The notes beneath the pieces are model-generated. The model did not search any database and was not told where the DNA came from. It saw only the letters and a list, made by a program, of their open reading frames with translations. A stretch of DNA of 27,037 nucleotides, from NCBI GenBank assembly GCA_904501795.1, contig CAJGCK010000010.1:1-27037 (forward strand). The letters run 5' to 3'. The position numbers were made by a program, and so were the translations under genes. This document shows positions 1 to 9,107 of this stretch, one piece after another; positions within the stretch are counted from its first letter, which is position 1, and each line of letters begins with the position of its first letter. The stretch comes from an uncultured Clostridia bacterium. GTDB lineage: Bacteria > Bacillota > Clostridia > Christensenellales > Borkfalkiaceae.

Positions 1-435
1 AGATTGAACAAATTGAACAATATGGAAAAGATGGGCGAATTTGACTTGTTACCTAAGAAAGAAGTTTCTAAACTTAAAGAAGAAAGAGACAAACTAGAAA
101 CTAACCTTGGCGGTATCAAAGATATGAGAACGCTTCCCGGCGCTTTATTTATCGTTGACCCTGACCAAGAAGATATCGCGGTTAAAGAAGCAAGAAGTTT
201 AAATATTCCTATCGTTGCTATAACCGACACCAACTGCGATCCCGACGTTATCGACCACGTAATTCCTGGTAACGACGACGCTATTAGAGCAGTTAAATTA
301 ATCGCTTCAGTTATTGCAGACGCAGTTATCGAAGCAAACCAAGGCGAACAATTAACCGCAGAAGCTAGTGAAACGGCAGAAGAAAGTGCTACCGAAGAAG
401 TAGTAACTATGGCAGACGCGGAAGTTAAAGAATAA
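1..435 (+). CDS. rpsB: 30S ribosomal protein S2 (5'-truncated)
   Basis: Small-subunit protein uS2, which sits on the back of the 30S body and is needed for S1 and mRNA binding. The window begins inside the gene: the frame is open from base 1, so the apparent TTG start at 4 is only an internal codon. Visible S2 hallmarks are [22 protein letters not shown], and the C-terminal [23 protein letters not shown] block. About 145 of roughly 250 residues remain. After the conserved core there is an acidic tail of about 30 residues rich in Glu and Ala. tsf follows after 19 nt with a GGGAGAG ribosome binding site, the standard rpsB-tsf pair. Identification is certain; the 5' end is outside the window. 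Confidence 0.97.
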   Translation, partial: RLNKLNNMEKMGEFDLLPKKEVSKLKEERDKLETNLGGIKDMRTLPGALFIVDPDQEDIAVKEARSLNIPIVAITDTNCDPDVIDHVIPGNDDAIRAVKLIASVIADAVIEANQGEQLTAEASETAEESATEEVVTMADAEVKE

Positions 436-454
436 TATAAGGGAGAGATAAATT

Positions 455-1336
455 ATGTTTACAAATAGCGATATAATGGAACTCCGTAAGAAGACGGGCG
501 CAGGCGTTGCAGACTGCAAAAAAGCGCTTACCGAAACTGACGGGGATATGGAAAAGGCTGTAGACTTTTTAAGAGAAAAAGGTATAGCAACCGCCGCTAA
601 AAAGGCGTCGAGAATTGCAGCTGAAGGTATTGTTAGCGCGCTTGTTAAAGGAAACGTTGGCGTATTAGTTGAAGTTAACTGTGAAACCGACTTCGTTGCA
701 AAGGGTGACGAATATAAAAACTTCGTTAACTCGGTTGCTCAATACGTTGCAGACAATGACGTTAAAGATATTGACGAACTAGTTTCGGCAAAGAGCGAAG
801 AAACTATTGCCGCAACCGCAAAGATTGGTGAAAAGATTTCTATCCGTCGTTTTGCTAAATACGAAGTAGGTAACGGCGTTATTGAAACCTATATCCACAT
901 GGGCGGAAAGGTTGGCGTATTAGTTGAGTTAGAAGGTTGCACTTGTGATTCGGCAAAAGAATTAGCGCACGACGTAGCTCTTCAAATTGCAGCTGCTAAA
1001 CCCCTTTACACCACTGCAAGTGAAGTTCCCGCAGACGTTATCGAACACGAAAAAGATATTTTAAGAGCACAAGCACTTAACGAAGGTAAAAAACCCGAAA
1101 TCATTGATAGAATGGTTGAAGGTAGAGTTAAAAAATACTATGATGAATTTTGTTTGTTAAACCAAGCGTTCGTTAAAGATCCTTCACTCACCATCGAAAA
1201 GTTGGTTAAAACTTATTCCGACAAGATGGGCAAAGTTCTTTCTATTAAGCGTTTCACTCGTTTCGAAATGGGCGAAGGTTTAGAAAAGAAATCAAACGAC
1301 TTTGCAGCAGAAGTTGAAGCACAAATGAAAAAATAA
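455..1336 (+). CDS. tsf: Elongation factor Ts
   Basis: EF-Ts is the nucleotide-exchange factor that releases GDP from EF-Tu in the cytoplasm. At 293 aa it has the usual length. The N-terminal UBA-like domain (residues 1-50: [20 protein letters not shown]) is followed by the core with the TDFVA motif (near residue 80: [13 protein letters not shown]), which contacts the EF-Tu G domain. The C-terminal part carries the paired core subdomain ending [20 protein letters not shown]. The ATG is preceded by GGGAGAG at good distance. It is co-transcribed with rpsB and ends just before an intrinsic terminator, so rpsB-tsf forms a unit separate from pyrH. Its partner tuf lies at the other end of the window. 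Confidence 0.97.
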   Translation: MFTNSDIMELRKKTGAGVADCKKALTETDGDMEKAVDFLREKGIATAAKKASRIAAEGIVSALVKGNVGVLVEVNCETDFVAKGDEYKNFVNSVAQYVADNDVKDIDELVSAKSEETIAATAKIGEKISIRRFAKYEVGNGVIETYIHMGGKVGVLVELEGCTCDSAKELAHDVALQIAAAKPLYTTASEVPADVIEHEKDILRAQALNEGKKPEIIDRMVEGRVKKYYDEFCLLNQAFVKDPSLTIEKLVKTYSDKMGKVLSIKRFTRFEMGEGLEKKSNDFAAEVEAQMKK

Positions 1337-1349
1337 ACTAACAAAAACG

Positions 1350-1383
1350 AAAGGTCGTAACGGTTACCGTGGCGACCTTTTTT
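1350..1383 (+). terminator. Rho-independent terminator after rpsB-tsf
   Basis: Stem AAAGGTCG (1350-1357) pairs with CGACCTTT (1373-1380). The 15-nt loop contains a nested CGG-TTA-CCG mini-stem. The T run extends to 1383. It begins 13 nt after the tsf stop. Confidence 0.85.
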
Positions 1384-1413
1384 GTGAAAATAGTCGGTCT
1401 AGAAAAAAAGGCA

Positions 1414-1442
1414 TAGACAAAAAGGCTAAACTGTGTTAAAAT
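1414..1442 (+). promoter_or_regulatory. Sigma-A-type promoter for pyrH operon
   Basis: TAGACA (1414-1419), a 17-bp spacer, then TAAAAT (1437-1442), lying between the tsf terminator and the AAGGAG of pyrH. The predicted start is near 1450, giving a leader of about 23 nt. This would drive pyrH-frr-uppS-cdsA-dxr-rseP, since no other terminator is seen before 6573. Confidence 0.6.
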
Positions 1443-1472
1443 ATACTAGATAAAACATCAAGGAGATAATTT

Positions 1473-2180
1473 ATGGCGAAAACCGCTTATAAAAGAGTTG
1501 TAATCAAGTTATCGGGCGAAGCACTTGCCGGGCAAAAAGGCCACGGGATAGACGAAAAGGTTTTAGGCGACGTAGTTGACCAAATAGTAGAAGTTTCTAA
1601 AATCGGCGTTCAAATAGGAATAGTAGTTGGCGCTGGTAACTTCTGGCGTGGCAGACAGGGAACTGAGATGGATAGAACTACCGCAGACCATATGGGTATG
1701 CTTGCAACGGTAATAAACGCGCTTGCTATTCAAGACGCGCTTGAAAGAAAGGGCGTTCCCACTAGGGTACAAACGGCGCTTACCATTACTAGAGTTGCAG
1801 AGCCTTATATATTGAGAAAGGCGTTATCGCATTTAGATCACGGCAGAGTAGTGGTGTTTGCGTGCGGAACGGGTAACCCTTATTTTACAACGGATACGGC
1901 GGCGGCACTTCGCGCGGCGGAAATCAATGCGGACGTATTGCTACTCGCTAAGAACGTTGACGGTATTTACGATAGTGACCCGAAGACTAACCCTAATGCA
2001 AAGAAATTAGATTCGGTATCTTATCGCGAATATATTGAAAAGAACTTAAAAGCGATGGACACCACCGCTATCACCATTTGTATGGAAAACAGCGTGCCCG
2101 TTTTAGCGTTCGGTTTGTTTGAAGAGAACGCGTTGATGCGCACTGTGATGGGCGAAAAGATAGGCACGGTTATAAAATAA
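1473..2180 (+). CDS. pyrH: UMP kinase
   Basis: Bacterial-type hexameric UMP kinase (amino-acid kinase family), converting UMP and ATP to UDP in pyrimidine nucleotide synthesis. It is 235 aa, typical for the family. Visible motifs are the N-terminal KLSGEAL (residues 12-18), the GAGNFWRGR loop near residue 53, DHMGMLATVINALAIQDAL, the CGTGNPYFTTDTAAALRAAEI block that binds UMP and GTP/ATP, and the late DTTAITICMENSVPVLAF. It starts at ATG with AAGGAG 7 nt upstream. It is followed by frr after 18 nt, the common Firmicutes order. No unusual residues were seen. Confidence 0.97.
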   Translation: MAKTAYKRVVIKLSGEALAGQKGHGIDEKVLGDVVDQIVEVSKIGVQIGIVVGAGNFWRGRQGTEMDRTTADHMGMLATVINALAIQDALERKGVPTRVQTALTITRVAEPYILRKALSHLDHGRVVVFACGTGNPYFTTDTAAALRAAEINADVLLLAKNVDGIYDSDPKTNPNAKKLDSVSYREYIEKNLKAMDTTAITICMENSVPVLAFGLFEENALMRTVMGEKIGTVIK

Positions 2181-2198
2181 ATAAGGAAGGATAGAAAT

Positions 2199-2774
2199 AT
2201 GGCAATTGAGAATGAACAATTTGAAATGTTAATGATGGAAACGATGGAAAGAACTGATAAGACTGTTTCCGTTTTATCTAGCGACTACATCACCATAAGA
2301 GCAGGTAGAGCAAATCCGCACATATTAGATAAAGTTTTGGTAGATTACTATGGAACGCCCACGCCTATTAACCAAGTTGGCAATCTTTCGGTAACCGAAG
2401 GTAGATGTTTAGTAATCTCTCCGTGGGATGCAGGTATGCTTAAAGTAATAGAAAAACAACTTTTAGCCGAAAACTTAGGCATAACCCCCGTTAACGACGG
2501 AAAGGTTATACGTTTAGTATTCCCCGCGCTTACCGAAGAGAGAAGAAAAGAACTCGTTAAGCAAGTAAAGAAAATGGCGGAAGATAGCAAGGTTGCCGTT
2601 AGAAATATTCGTCGTGACGGAATGGATGCGTTAAAGAAAATGAAAAACAATAAAGAACTTTCTGAAGACGAACACGCCGTTTGCGAAAAAGAAATAGATA
2701 AACTTATTTCGGAATCGGTTGCTAAAATAGAAAAATTATGCGCAGATAAAGAAAAGGATATAATGAGCGTATAA
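2199..2774 (+). CDS. frr: Ribosome recycling factor
   Basis: RRF splits post-termination ribosomes together with EF-G (encoded at 24030 in this window). It is 191 aa against a usual length of about 185. The core shows the SDYITIRAGRANPHILDKV segment of the three-helix bundle, VDYYGTPTPINQVGNLSV of the hinge and beta domain, and RRKELVKQVKKMAEDSKVAVRNIRRD of the C-terminal helices. AAGGAAGG precedes the ATG. The extra C-terminal residues end in MSV, encoded by a 10-bp sequence repeated at the start of uppS. The stop overlaps the uppS start in TAATG. Confidence 0.96.
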   Translation: MAIENEQFEMLMMETMERTDKTVSVLSSDYITIRAGRANPHILDKVLVDYYGTPTPINQVGNLSVTEGRCLVISPWDAGMLKVIEKQLLAENLGITPVNDGKVIRLVFPALTEERRKELVKQVKKMAEDSKVAVRNIRRDGMDALKKMKNNKELSEDEHAVCEKEIDKLISESVAKIEKLCADKEKDIMSV

Positions 2775-2780
2775 TGAGCG
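2760..2780 (+). repeat. 10-bp tandem direct repeat at frr/uppS junction
   Basis: ATAATGAGCG occurs at 2760-2769 and again at 2771-2780 with a 1-nt spacer. The first copy encodes the last frr codons and the second carries the frr stop and uppS start. It gives two in-line ATGs, at 2763 (frr frame) and 2774 (uppS frame). Confidence 0.8.
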
Positions 2781-3469
2781 ACGAAATCATAAAAAAAATA
2801 CCTTCTCACGTAGGGATAATAATGGACGGCAACGGTCGTTGGGCGACTATGCGTGGGAAGAAAAGAACTTTTGGGCACGGCGCAGGCTCGAAAAACGTTG
2901 ATAGAATAGTAACTTACGCCTTTTCAAAAGGGGTTAAAGTTTTATCACTTTACGCCTTTTCTTCTGAGAACTGGTCCCGCCCGAAAGAAGAAGTTGACGA
3001 ACTTATGCGACTTTTGCGGTTGTATTTTACCAAGTTTATAAAAAAAGTGGTAAAAAACAAAGTCCGCCTTGTAGTTATGGGCGATTTGTCGGCGCTCGAT
3101 AATGATTTAAGAAAGATTATCGAAGAAGATATGGAAAAGAGCAAAATTTATACCGAACGGGTTTTAAACGTTGGTATAAATTACGGGGGTAGGGCAGAGA
3201 TTGTTCGCGCCGTTAACCGTTTGATTGAAAAGGGTGAAAAGGTTACCGAGCAATCTATTTCCCAAAACCTTTACACCGCCGATTTTGGCGAGCCCGATCT
3301 TATTATAAGAACGGGTGGCGAAATTAGGCTTTCTAATTTTATGCTCTATCAAGGCGCGTACAGTGAACTGTATTTCACGCCAACTCTATGGCCTGACTTT
3401 GATGAAGCGGAGTTTGACAAAGCGATAGAAAGTTTTGCCGAACGCAATAGAAGATACGGCGGAATATAA
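2774..3469 (+). CDS. uppS: Isoprenyl transferase (undecaprenyl diphosphate synthase)
   Basis: cis-Prenyltransferase that condenses IPP onto farnesyl-PP to make the C55 carrier for peptidoglycan and wall polymers; a peripheral membrane enzyme. It is 231 aa, slightly short of about 240-250. Signature HVGIIMDGNGRWA (residues 12-24) contains the catalytic Asp that binds Mg-diphosphate. LSLYAFSSENWSRP follows near residue 57. The C-terminal IIRTGGEIRLSNFMLYQGAYSE holds the diphosphate-binding Arg residues and the conserved Glu. The family consensus there is RTSGEQRLSNFLLWQ, so two positions (S to G, Q to I) are mildly divergent. Translation is probably coupled to frr through TAATG. It sits next to cdsA and dxr, as in most Firmicutes. 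Confidence 0.95.
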   Translation: MSDEIIKKIPSHVGIIMDGNGRWATMRGKKRTFGHGAGSKNVDRIVTYAFSKGVKVLSLYAFSSENWSRPKEEVDELMRLLRLYFTKFIKKVVKNKVRLVVMGDLSALDNDLRKIIEEDMEKSKIYTERVLNVGINYGGRAEIVRAVNRLIEKGEKVTEQSISQNLYTADFGEPDLIIRTGGEIRLSNFMLYQGAYSELYFTPTLWPDFDEAEFDKAIESFAERNRRYGGI

Positions 3470-3482
3470 TAAAGGATATTTT

Positions 3483-4307
3483 ATGTTAAAAAGAACTGTT
3501 TCGGGTGCGGTGTTCGTTGCGGTGGTAGTGGGTTTTTTCCTACTTCGTGAGAACGTTGACGCCCGTTTATTCCAAATATTGACAGGGTTTTTTCAAATAG
3601 TAGCGACCGTTGAATTAGCGCTTGCTCTAAAACGGTTTATAGGTAAGGCTCGTGCTTGCGTATTGTTCGTATACGCCGGTCTGTTTTCGCCTGTTTATTG
3701 TTTGGGTGAATATTTAATCAGCGGTGTTTCGGGCGTGGTGTTAGCACTTTGTTTAACCGCGCTATTCGTTTTGATTATATCGGTTTTAGCGCTAGTGGAT
3801 AAAGCGGGGCTAAAAAAATGGTCGTTATCGATATTCGGGCTAGTTTATCCGTCGCTTTTGATATTATTTACGTTACTTGCGTGCGACTTAAAAAATTCGT
3901 TTACCGCGCTTTTACTAATTTTCGTTATTTCTCCTTGTTGTGACACTACCGCTTATTTAGTCGGTAGCGCGATAGGTGGGAAAAAACTTTGTCCCAAACT
4001 TTCGCCTAAAAAAACGTGGTCGGGCGCAATAGGTGGACTGTTCGGCGCTATAATAGGCAGTATCGTAGTGTATTTTGCAGTTCGTCCTGTTATTAACTTT
4101 TTCTCACCCGTGTTATTCTTTGCTTTAGTAGGGCTAGTTGCCGGCGTTTTAACCGAAGTGGGCGATTTGTTTGAAAGTTTTATAAAACGCAAAGCGGGAA
4201 TAAAAGATTCTGGCAATATAATGCCGGGACACGGCGGGATTTTAGACCGTATAGACGGTATGATGTTCGCAGGCGTTTTTATTTGTTTGGCGTTTCTTTT
4301 GGTATAA
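3483..4307 (+). CDS. cdsA: Phosphatidate cytidylyltransferase
   Basis: Integral membrane enzyme making CDP-diacylglycerol from phosphatidic acid and CTP, the branch point of phospholipid synthesis. The frame is open from 3435, but the ATG at 3483 is preceded by AAAGGA and gives the normal N-terminus MLKRTVSG, so I start there (274 aa). Several hydrophobic segments cover residues 8-240. The CDP-alcohol signature is near the C-terminus: SFIKRKAGIKDSGNIMPGHG, followed by GILDRIDG, with the conserved K-R, K-D, HGG and D-R-x-D elements. It lies 13 nt after uppS and 12 nt before dxr. Confidence 0.95.
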   Translation: MLKRTVSGAVFVAVVVGFFLLRENVDARLFQILTGFFQIVATVELALALKRFIGKARACVLFVYAGLFSPVYCLGEYLISGVSGVVLALCLTALFVLIISVLALVDKAGLKKWSLSIFGLVYPSLLILFTLLACDLKNSFTALLLIFVISPCCDTTAYLVGSAIGGKKLCPKLSPKKTWSGAIGGLFGAIIGSIVVYFAVRPVINFFSPVLFFALVGLVAGVLTEVGDLFESFIKRKAGIKDSGNIMPGHGGILDRIDGMMFAGVFICLAFLLV

Positions 4308-4319
4308 AAAGGGTTAGAT

Positions 4320-5462
4320 ATGAAAAAAATAGCACTTATAGGCAGTACGGGGTCTATCGGCAAGCAAGTGTTGTCGGTGGTATCGCGTAATAAAGATAAA
4401 TTTCAAATAGTTTCTTTATCCGCGGGCAGTTCGAAAGACTTGTTTTTAGAACAAGTAAAAGAGTTTAAGCCCCAAGTGGCATCGCTTGCGGTTGAATTAA
4501 ACGGTGAAGATAGGGCACTTTTACCAAAAGGCACCGAGTATTTTTTTGGAGATAACGCCTTTACCAACTGTATTATAGATTCAGCCGATATAGTTGTCGT
4601 TGCGCTCGTTGGTTTTAAGGGAATTATAGCCGTTTTAGACGCTATTAACAAAAACAAAAATATCGCGCTCGCAAACAAAGAAAGTTTGGTTGCTGGCGGT
4701 GAGATTATAAGCAAATTAATTAAAGATAAAGGCGTTCAACTAACGCCTATCGACAGCGAACATTCTGCTGTTTGGCAGGCGTTATCGTTCGATTTTTCAG
4801 CGCCGTTTAAGAAGATAATTTTAACGGCAAGCGGTGGCGCTTTTAGAGATTTAGACAAAGAAGCGTTGAGTAAAGTTACCGTGGAAGAAGCGCTAAAACA
4901 CCCTAACTGGAACATGGGTGCAAAAATAACGGTAGACTGTGCGACTATGGTCAATAAAGCCTATGAAGTTATAGAAGCAAAATGGTTATATAATACGTCT
5001 TTTGATAGAATAGACGTAATAATTCATAGAGAAAGTATCATACACTCTATGGTAGAGTTTTTTGATAACAGCGTAATTGCGCAACTGAGTTATCCTAATA
5101 TGGAAATACCGATTGCGCTTGCGTTAAGTTATCCCGAGCGCATTCCTTCTTCTTCGCCGAGTTTAGAGTTTTCTAAACTAAGGAGTTTAACCTTTGAAGA
5201 AGTGGATAACGAAAAATACCCTGCCTTTTCGTTGGTTACCCAAGCGGGAAGAGAGGGCGGTTTATATCCCGCGGTTGCACTTGGTGCAAACGACTACGCT
5301 GTGGAATTATTCTTAAAAGGCAAAATTAAGTATTGCGATATTTATCAAGGCATACACGGTGCTTTGTCGGCGTATAAAGGCGGTAAATTAACCGATTATC
5401 AGTCGATAGAAAATGCTTACGATTTTGCTAAAAACTATTTAAAAAACAAATTCGGAGACTAA
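4320..5462 (+). CDS. dxr: 1-deoxy-D-xylulose 5-phosphate reductoisomerase
   Basis: Second step of the MEP isoprenoid pathway: DXP to MEP with NADPH and a divalent metal. It is 380 aa, the standard length. The Rossmann motif IGSTGSIG lies at residues 7-14, LANKESLVAGG near residue 120, the metal-binding IDSEHS at about 144-149, ASGGAFRD near 170, HPNWNMGAKITVDCATMVNK near 195, and HRESIIHSMVEF near 240. All expected active-site stretches are intact, so fosmidomycin sensitivity would be expected at the enzyme level. The fused ispDF gene at 13501-14619 supplies later steps of the same pathway. ispG, often found beside rseP in this cluster, is not present here. Confidence 0.97.
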   Translation: MKKIALIGSTGSIGKQVLSVVSRNKDKFQIVSLSAGSSKDLFLEQVKEFKPQVASLAVELNGEDRALLPKGTEYFFGDNAFTNCIIDSADIVVVALVGFKGIIAVLDAINKNKNIALANKESLVAGGEIISKLIKDKGVQLTPIDSEHSAVWQALSFDFSAPFKKIILTASGGAFRDLDKEALSKVTVEEALKHPNWNMGAKITVDCATMVNKAYEVIEAKWLYNTSFDRIDVIIHRESIIHSMVEFFDNSVIAQLSYPNMEIPIALALSYPERIPSSSPSLEFSKLRSLTFEEVDNEKYPAFSLVTQAGREGGLYPAVALGANDYAVELFLKGKIKYCDIYQGIHGALSAYKGGKLTDYQSIENAYDFAKNYLKNKFGD

Positions 5463-5466
5463 AAAA

Positions 5467-6573
5467 TTGTTACTTGCGTCTTTTGGACAAATAATGGGAT
5501 ACGTGGGCTACGTTCTTATAGCAATTCTCATTTTATTACTGATGATAACCGTGCACGAAGCAGGGCATTATTTAGTAGGTAAAATATTCAAGTTTGGAAT
5601 AGAAGAGTTTGCAATAGGCTTTGGCCCGGCGATATTCAAAAAACGTCTTAAAAGCGGAGAACTTTTCTCGCTAAGAGTGTTTCCACTCGGCGGGTTTTGT
5701 TCTTTTAAAGGGGAAGACGGCGTTTCAGAAGACCCCTCGGCTTTTAACAACAAAAAACCATGGCAACGCATATTAGTGCTTATTTCAGGTGCGCTAATGA
5801 ATTTTTTGCTTGCTATTTTAATTGTTTTCGGCATGTTTTCGTTCTACGGTCAAACGGCGTTTAAGGTAAATAAAGTTTATTATGATACCGAATATACCGC
5901 AGAGAACAGTTTGAATTCGGGCGACGTTATATTAAAAATTTCTAATAAAAACGTTTATCTTATTACCGACGTTATGGACGCTCTCGACGGCAAAAAACAA
6001 GGAGATACCGTAGAGATTACAGTGGAAAGAGCAGGGGCATGGGTTACCGTTCCCGTAAAGGTTAGACAGGACGTTTCCTTTCACAACGTAGAAGATATCG
6101 CGCCCGTATACGACGCACTAGGGTTTTATAGTCTTAATGCTGATAACCAAAAAGAGTACTCTCTATCCTCAGTTGACCTTAAAGTTAATTTTTTTGAACG
6201 GATAGGCAGAAGTTTCGAATACTCTTTCAAACTTGCGGGCACGGTACTCTCGGTGCTTGGTCAACTTTTAACGGGAAGACTACCGTTGTCGGCAATGGGT
6301 GGAACGGTAACTACAATTATCGTCACTGCCGACGCTATTCGTACGGGCGGGTTTTGGTATCTATTGTACATCTCGTCGTTTATCGGGTGCAATTTAGCGG
6401 TGTTTAACTTATTGCCGTTTCCCGCACTCGACGGGTCTAGGGTTGTTTTTTGTCTTATCGAATGGATTTTCAAAAAACCCGTAAACAGAAAGGTGGAAGC
6501 GGTAATACACGGTGTTGGGCTGGTGGTTATACTGCTGTTTGCTATATTTATAGATTTACAAAGGTGCTTTTAG
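5467..6573 (+). CDS. rseP: RseP-family site-2 membrane metalloprotease
   Basis: M50B intramembrane zinc protease (RseP/RasP type), which cuts anti-sigma factors and remnant signal peptides inside the cytoplasmic membrane. It is 368 aa. HEAGH lies at residues 30-34 within the first transmembrane segment. A PDZ-like domain spans roughly residues 120-205 (GDVILKISNKNV, GDTVEITVERAG). The second metal-ligand motif is NLLPFPALDGSRV near 313-325, followed by a final membrane helix. I chose the TTG at 5467 because GGAG lies 9 nt upstream, overlapping the end of dxr. An ATG at 5494 is an alternative with a weaker site. It is the last gene of the pyrH operon. Confidence 0.92.
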   Translation: MLLASFGQIMGYVGYVLIAILILLLMITVHEAGHYLVGKIFKFGIEEFAIGFGPAIFKKRLKSGELFSLRVFPLGGFCSFKGEDGVSEDPSAFNNKKPWQRILVLISGALMNFLLAILIVFGMFSFYGQTAFKVNKVYYDTEYTAENSLNSGDVILKISNKNVYLITDVMDALDGKKQGDTVEITVERAGAWVTVPVKVRQDVSFHNVEDIAPVYDALGFYSLNADNQKEYSLSSVDLKVNFFERIGRSFEYSFKLAGTVLSVLGQLLTGRLPLSAMGGTVTTIIVTADAIRTGGFWYLLYISSFIGCNLAVFNLLPFPALDGSRVVFCLIEWIFKKPVNRKVEAVIHGVGLVVILLFAIFIDLQRCF

Positions 6574-6655
6574 ATAAAAAGTTTACCGCCAAATGAAAAA
6601 AATTCAAAAATTATAAAAAATTAGCGTAAAAAAATAAAACAATATTTAATAATTG

Positions 6656-8044
<1,389 letters not shown>

Positions 8045-8052
8045 TTTTTAGC

Positions 8053-8084
8053 AAAACCCCAAGCAAAATTTTGCTTGGGGTTTT
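8053..8084. terminator. Strong intrinsic terminator after gdhA (bidirectional form)
   Basis: AAAACCCCAAGCAAAA (8053-8068) is followed directly by its exact reverse complement (8069-8084), a 32-bp perfect palindrome. The T-rich 3' flank (TTTTATTTATTATTTTT) makes it a plus-strand terminator. The symmetric A run makes it usable from either side. It begins 8 nt after the gdhA stop. Confidence 0.9.
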
Positions 8085-8102
8085 ATTTATTATTTTTCTA
8101 AT

Positions 8103-8330
8103 ATGACAAAAATTGTCACGGATAGCCTTTATATTGTAAGTATGTTAAGCGTTAAAGATGAAAAAAGACATTGTCCTGTTATAAACAAAATAATATCTAT
8201 TCAAGACTGTTTTGACGCTACAATGGTTTTAGAAGATGGTTGTCCAAAAAATTTTGCTCTTTTAGAAATAGTTGATAAAAAGGACTTTGAGAAGATTTGC
8301 AAAAACTGTTTTTATTATAAAAATTTATAG
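8103..8330 (+). CDS. Small Cys-rich protein, unknown function (paralogue 1)
   Basis: A 75-aa protein I do not recognise. Cysteines at 24, 36, 47, 66 and 69 form C-x11-C ... C-x2-C, with HCPVINKIISIQDC near the start and FEKICKNCFYY at the end, which suggests a small zinc-binding fold (inference). It has no signal peptide or membrane segment. The next gene encodes a clear paralogue with the same CP-[VI]-x-N-x2-I-x4-DC start and F-x3-IC-x-NC end. The ATG at 8103 has no ribosome binding site. An in-frame ATG at 8142, which gives a 62-aa form closer in length to the paralogue, is just as likely. No promoter is evident after the gdhA terminator. The function cannot be assigned. Confidence 0.6.
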   Translation: MTKIVTDSLYIVSMLSVKDEKRHCPVINKIISIQDCFDATMVLEDGCPKNFALLEIVDKKDFEKICKNCFYYKNL

Positions 8331-8337
8331 GTGCTAT

Positions 8338-8520
8338 ATGGGAAATAAGTGGATATGTCCTATCGTTAACGAAGAAATAAACGATTATGATTGTTACGTT
8401 GTTTGTTTAGTGGCGGAAAAAATGTTTAAAGAAAGAGTGTTGGTTGAAAAAGTTTTGCAAAAAAAGAATTTTAGGGAAATTTGCCAAAATTGTCCACACC
8501 ATAACGAGCAGGTGGAGTAG
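8338..8520 (+). CDS. Small Cys-rich protein, unknown function (paralogue 2)
   Basis: A 60-aa protein paralogous to the gene just upstream. It has CPIVNEEINDYDC near the start (C7, C19) plus C23, and FREICQNCPHH at the end (C49, C52), with a charged amphipathic middle (AEKMFKERVLVEKVLQKKN). The ATG at 8338 follows AGGTG that overlaps the stop of the previous gene, so the pair is probably co-translated. The frame is open from 8272, but that start would give 22 extra residues overlapping the upstream gene and is rejected. The paired terminal cysteines with His suggest zinc binding (inference). I know of no assigned function. Confidence 0.65.
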   Translation: MGNKWICPIVNEEINDYDCYVVCLVAEKMFKERVLVEKVLQKKNFREICQNCPHHNEQVE

Positions 8521-8547
8521 AACTATAAAATTAAAGGAATAAACGTT

Positions 8548-9039
8548 ATGTATGCGTTAGAATTAGATTTAACAGGATTAAAGTTTTATTTTAGTTTATC
8601 GGGGTACGTTAAGAACGGTAGGGAACTAGACGAGTGGTGTGACGTTACTATTACTCTATCAGGTAAAATGCTTAATTATCAACGTATAAGAGATAATATT
8701 TTAGAATCTTCCGAAGTAGAAAATTTAATTGATTGGCTTGAAGAAAAAAATACCGAACATCTTGCGTTTATTGAACCATATTTAGAGTTTTGCTATAAAA
8801 TCGGACCTAATTCAATAGAACCATCTGTATATTTAAGAGTTAATTTATATGATATGGGTGGTATAACGGATAATTGGGTTGAAGTTTCTTTGTGTGAAGA
8901 AGAAGTTCAATATTTAATCACGTATCTTAAATTAGTGACAAGGCAAATTAAAGAAAACGACGAACAAATTCAAAAAATGCTAGCGGATAAAATATTGGTA
9001 GAAGATTATAAAAGGTTTTACGAAAAAGACTGGTTTTAG
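8548..9039 (+). CDS. Putative WapI-type immunity-like protein
   Basis: A 163-aa acidic soluble protein without signal or membrane segments. The layout resembles the WapI-type immunity family: an N-terminal beta-rich stretch (GLKFYFSLSGY, then WCDVTITLSG at about 31-40), a helix with NLIDWLEEKN, the FIEPYLEFCYK segment at about 74-84, then WVEVSLCEEEVQYLITYLK near 111-129. Such proteins protect against contact-dependent or secreted polymorphic toxins, but are often found as orphans. The similarity is recalled from family features rather than computed, so it is tentative. AAAGGA precedes the ATG at 8548. It follows the Cys-rich pair by 27 nt and may share their transcript. No toxin gene is in the window. 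Confidence 0.45.
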   Translation: MYALELDLTGLKFYFSLSGYVKNGRELDEWCDVTITLSGKMLNYQRIRDNILESSEVENLIDWLEEKNTEHLAFIEPYLEFCYKIGPNSIEPSVYLRVNLYDMGGITDNWVEVSLCEEEVQYLITYLKLVTRQIKENDEQIQKMLADKILVEDYKRFYEKDWF

Positions 9040-9046
9040 GTTGTTA

Positions 9047-9075
9047 AAAGGCTAACGATAGGATCGTTAGCCTTT
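9047..9075. terminator. Terminator hairpin between convergent genes
   Basis: A 13-bp perfect stem, AAAGGCTAACGAT (9047-9059) with ATCGTTAGCCTTT (9063-9075), and an AGG loop. It is followed on the plus strand by GTCCTTT and lies between the immunity-like gene and the 3' end of tmcAL, so it may serve both strands. Confidence 0.8.
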
Positions 9076-9107
9076 GTCCTTTGTAGTTTATAGATACAAA
9101 AATTTAT

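Noticed and set aside
3435..3482. Upstream extension of cdsA to the start at 3435
   Set aside because: It overlaps uppS and lacks a ribosome binding site. The ATG at 3483 has AAAGGA and gives the normal N-terminus.
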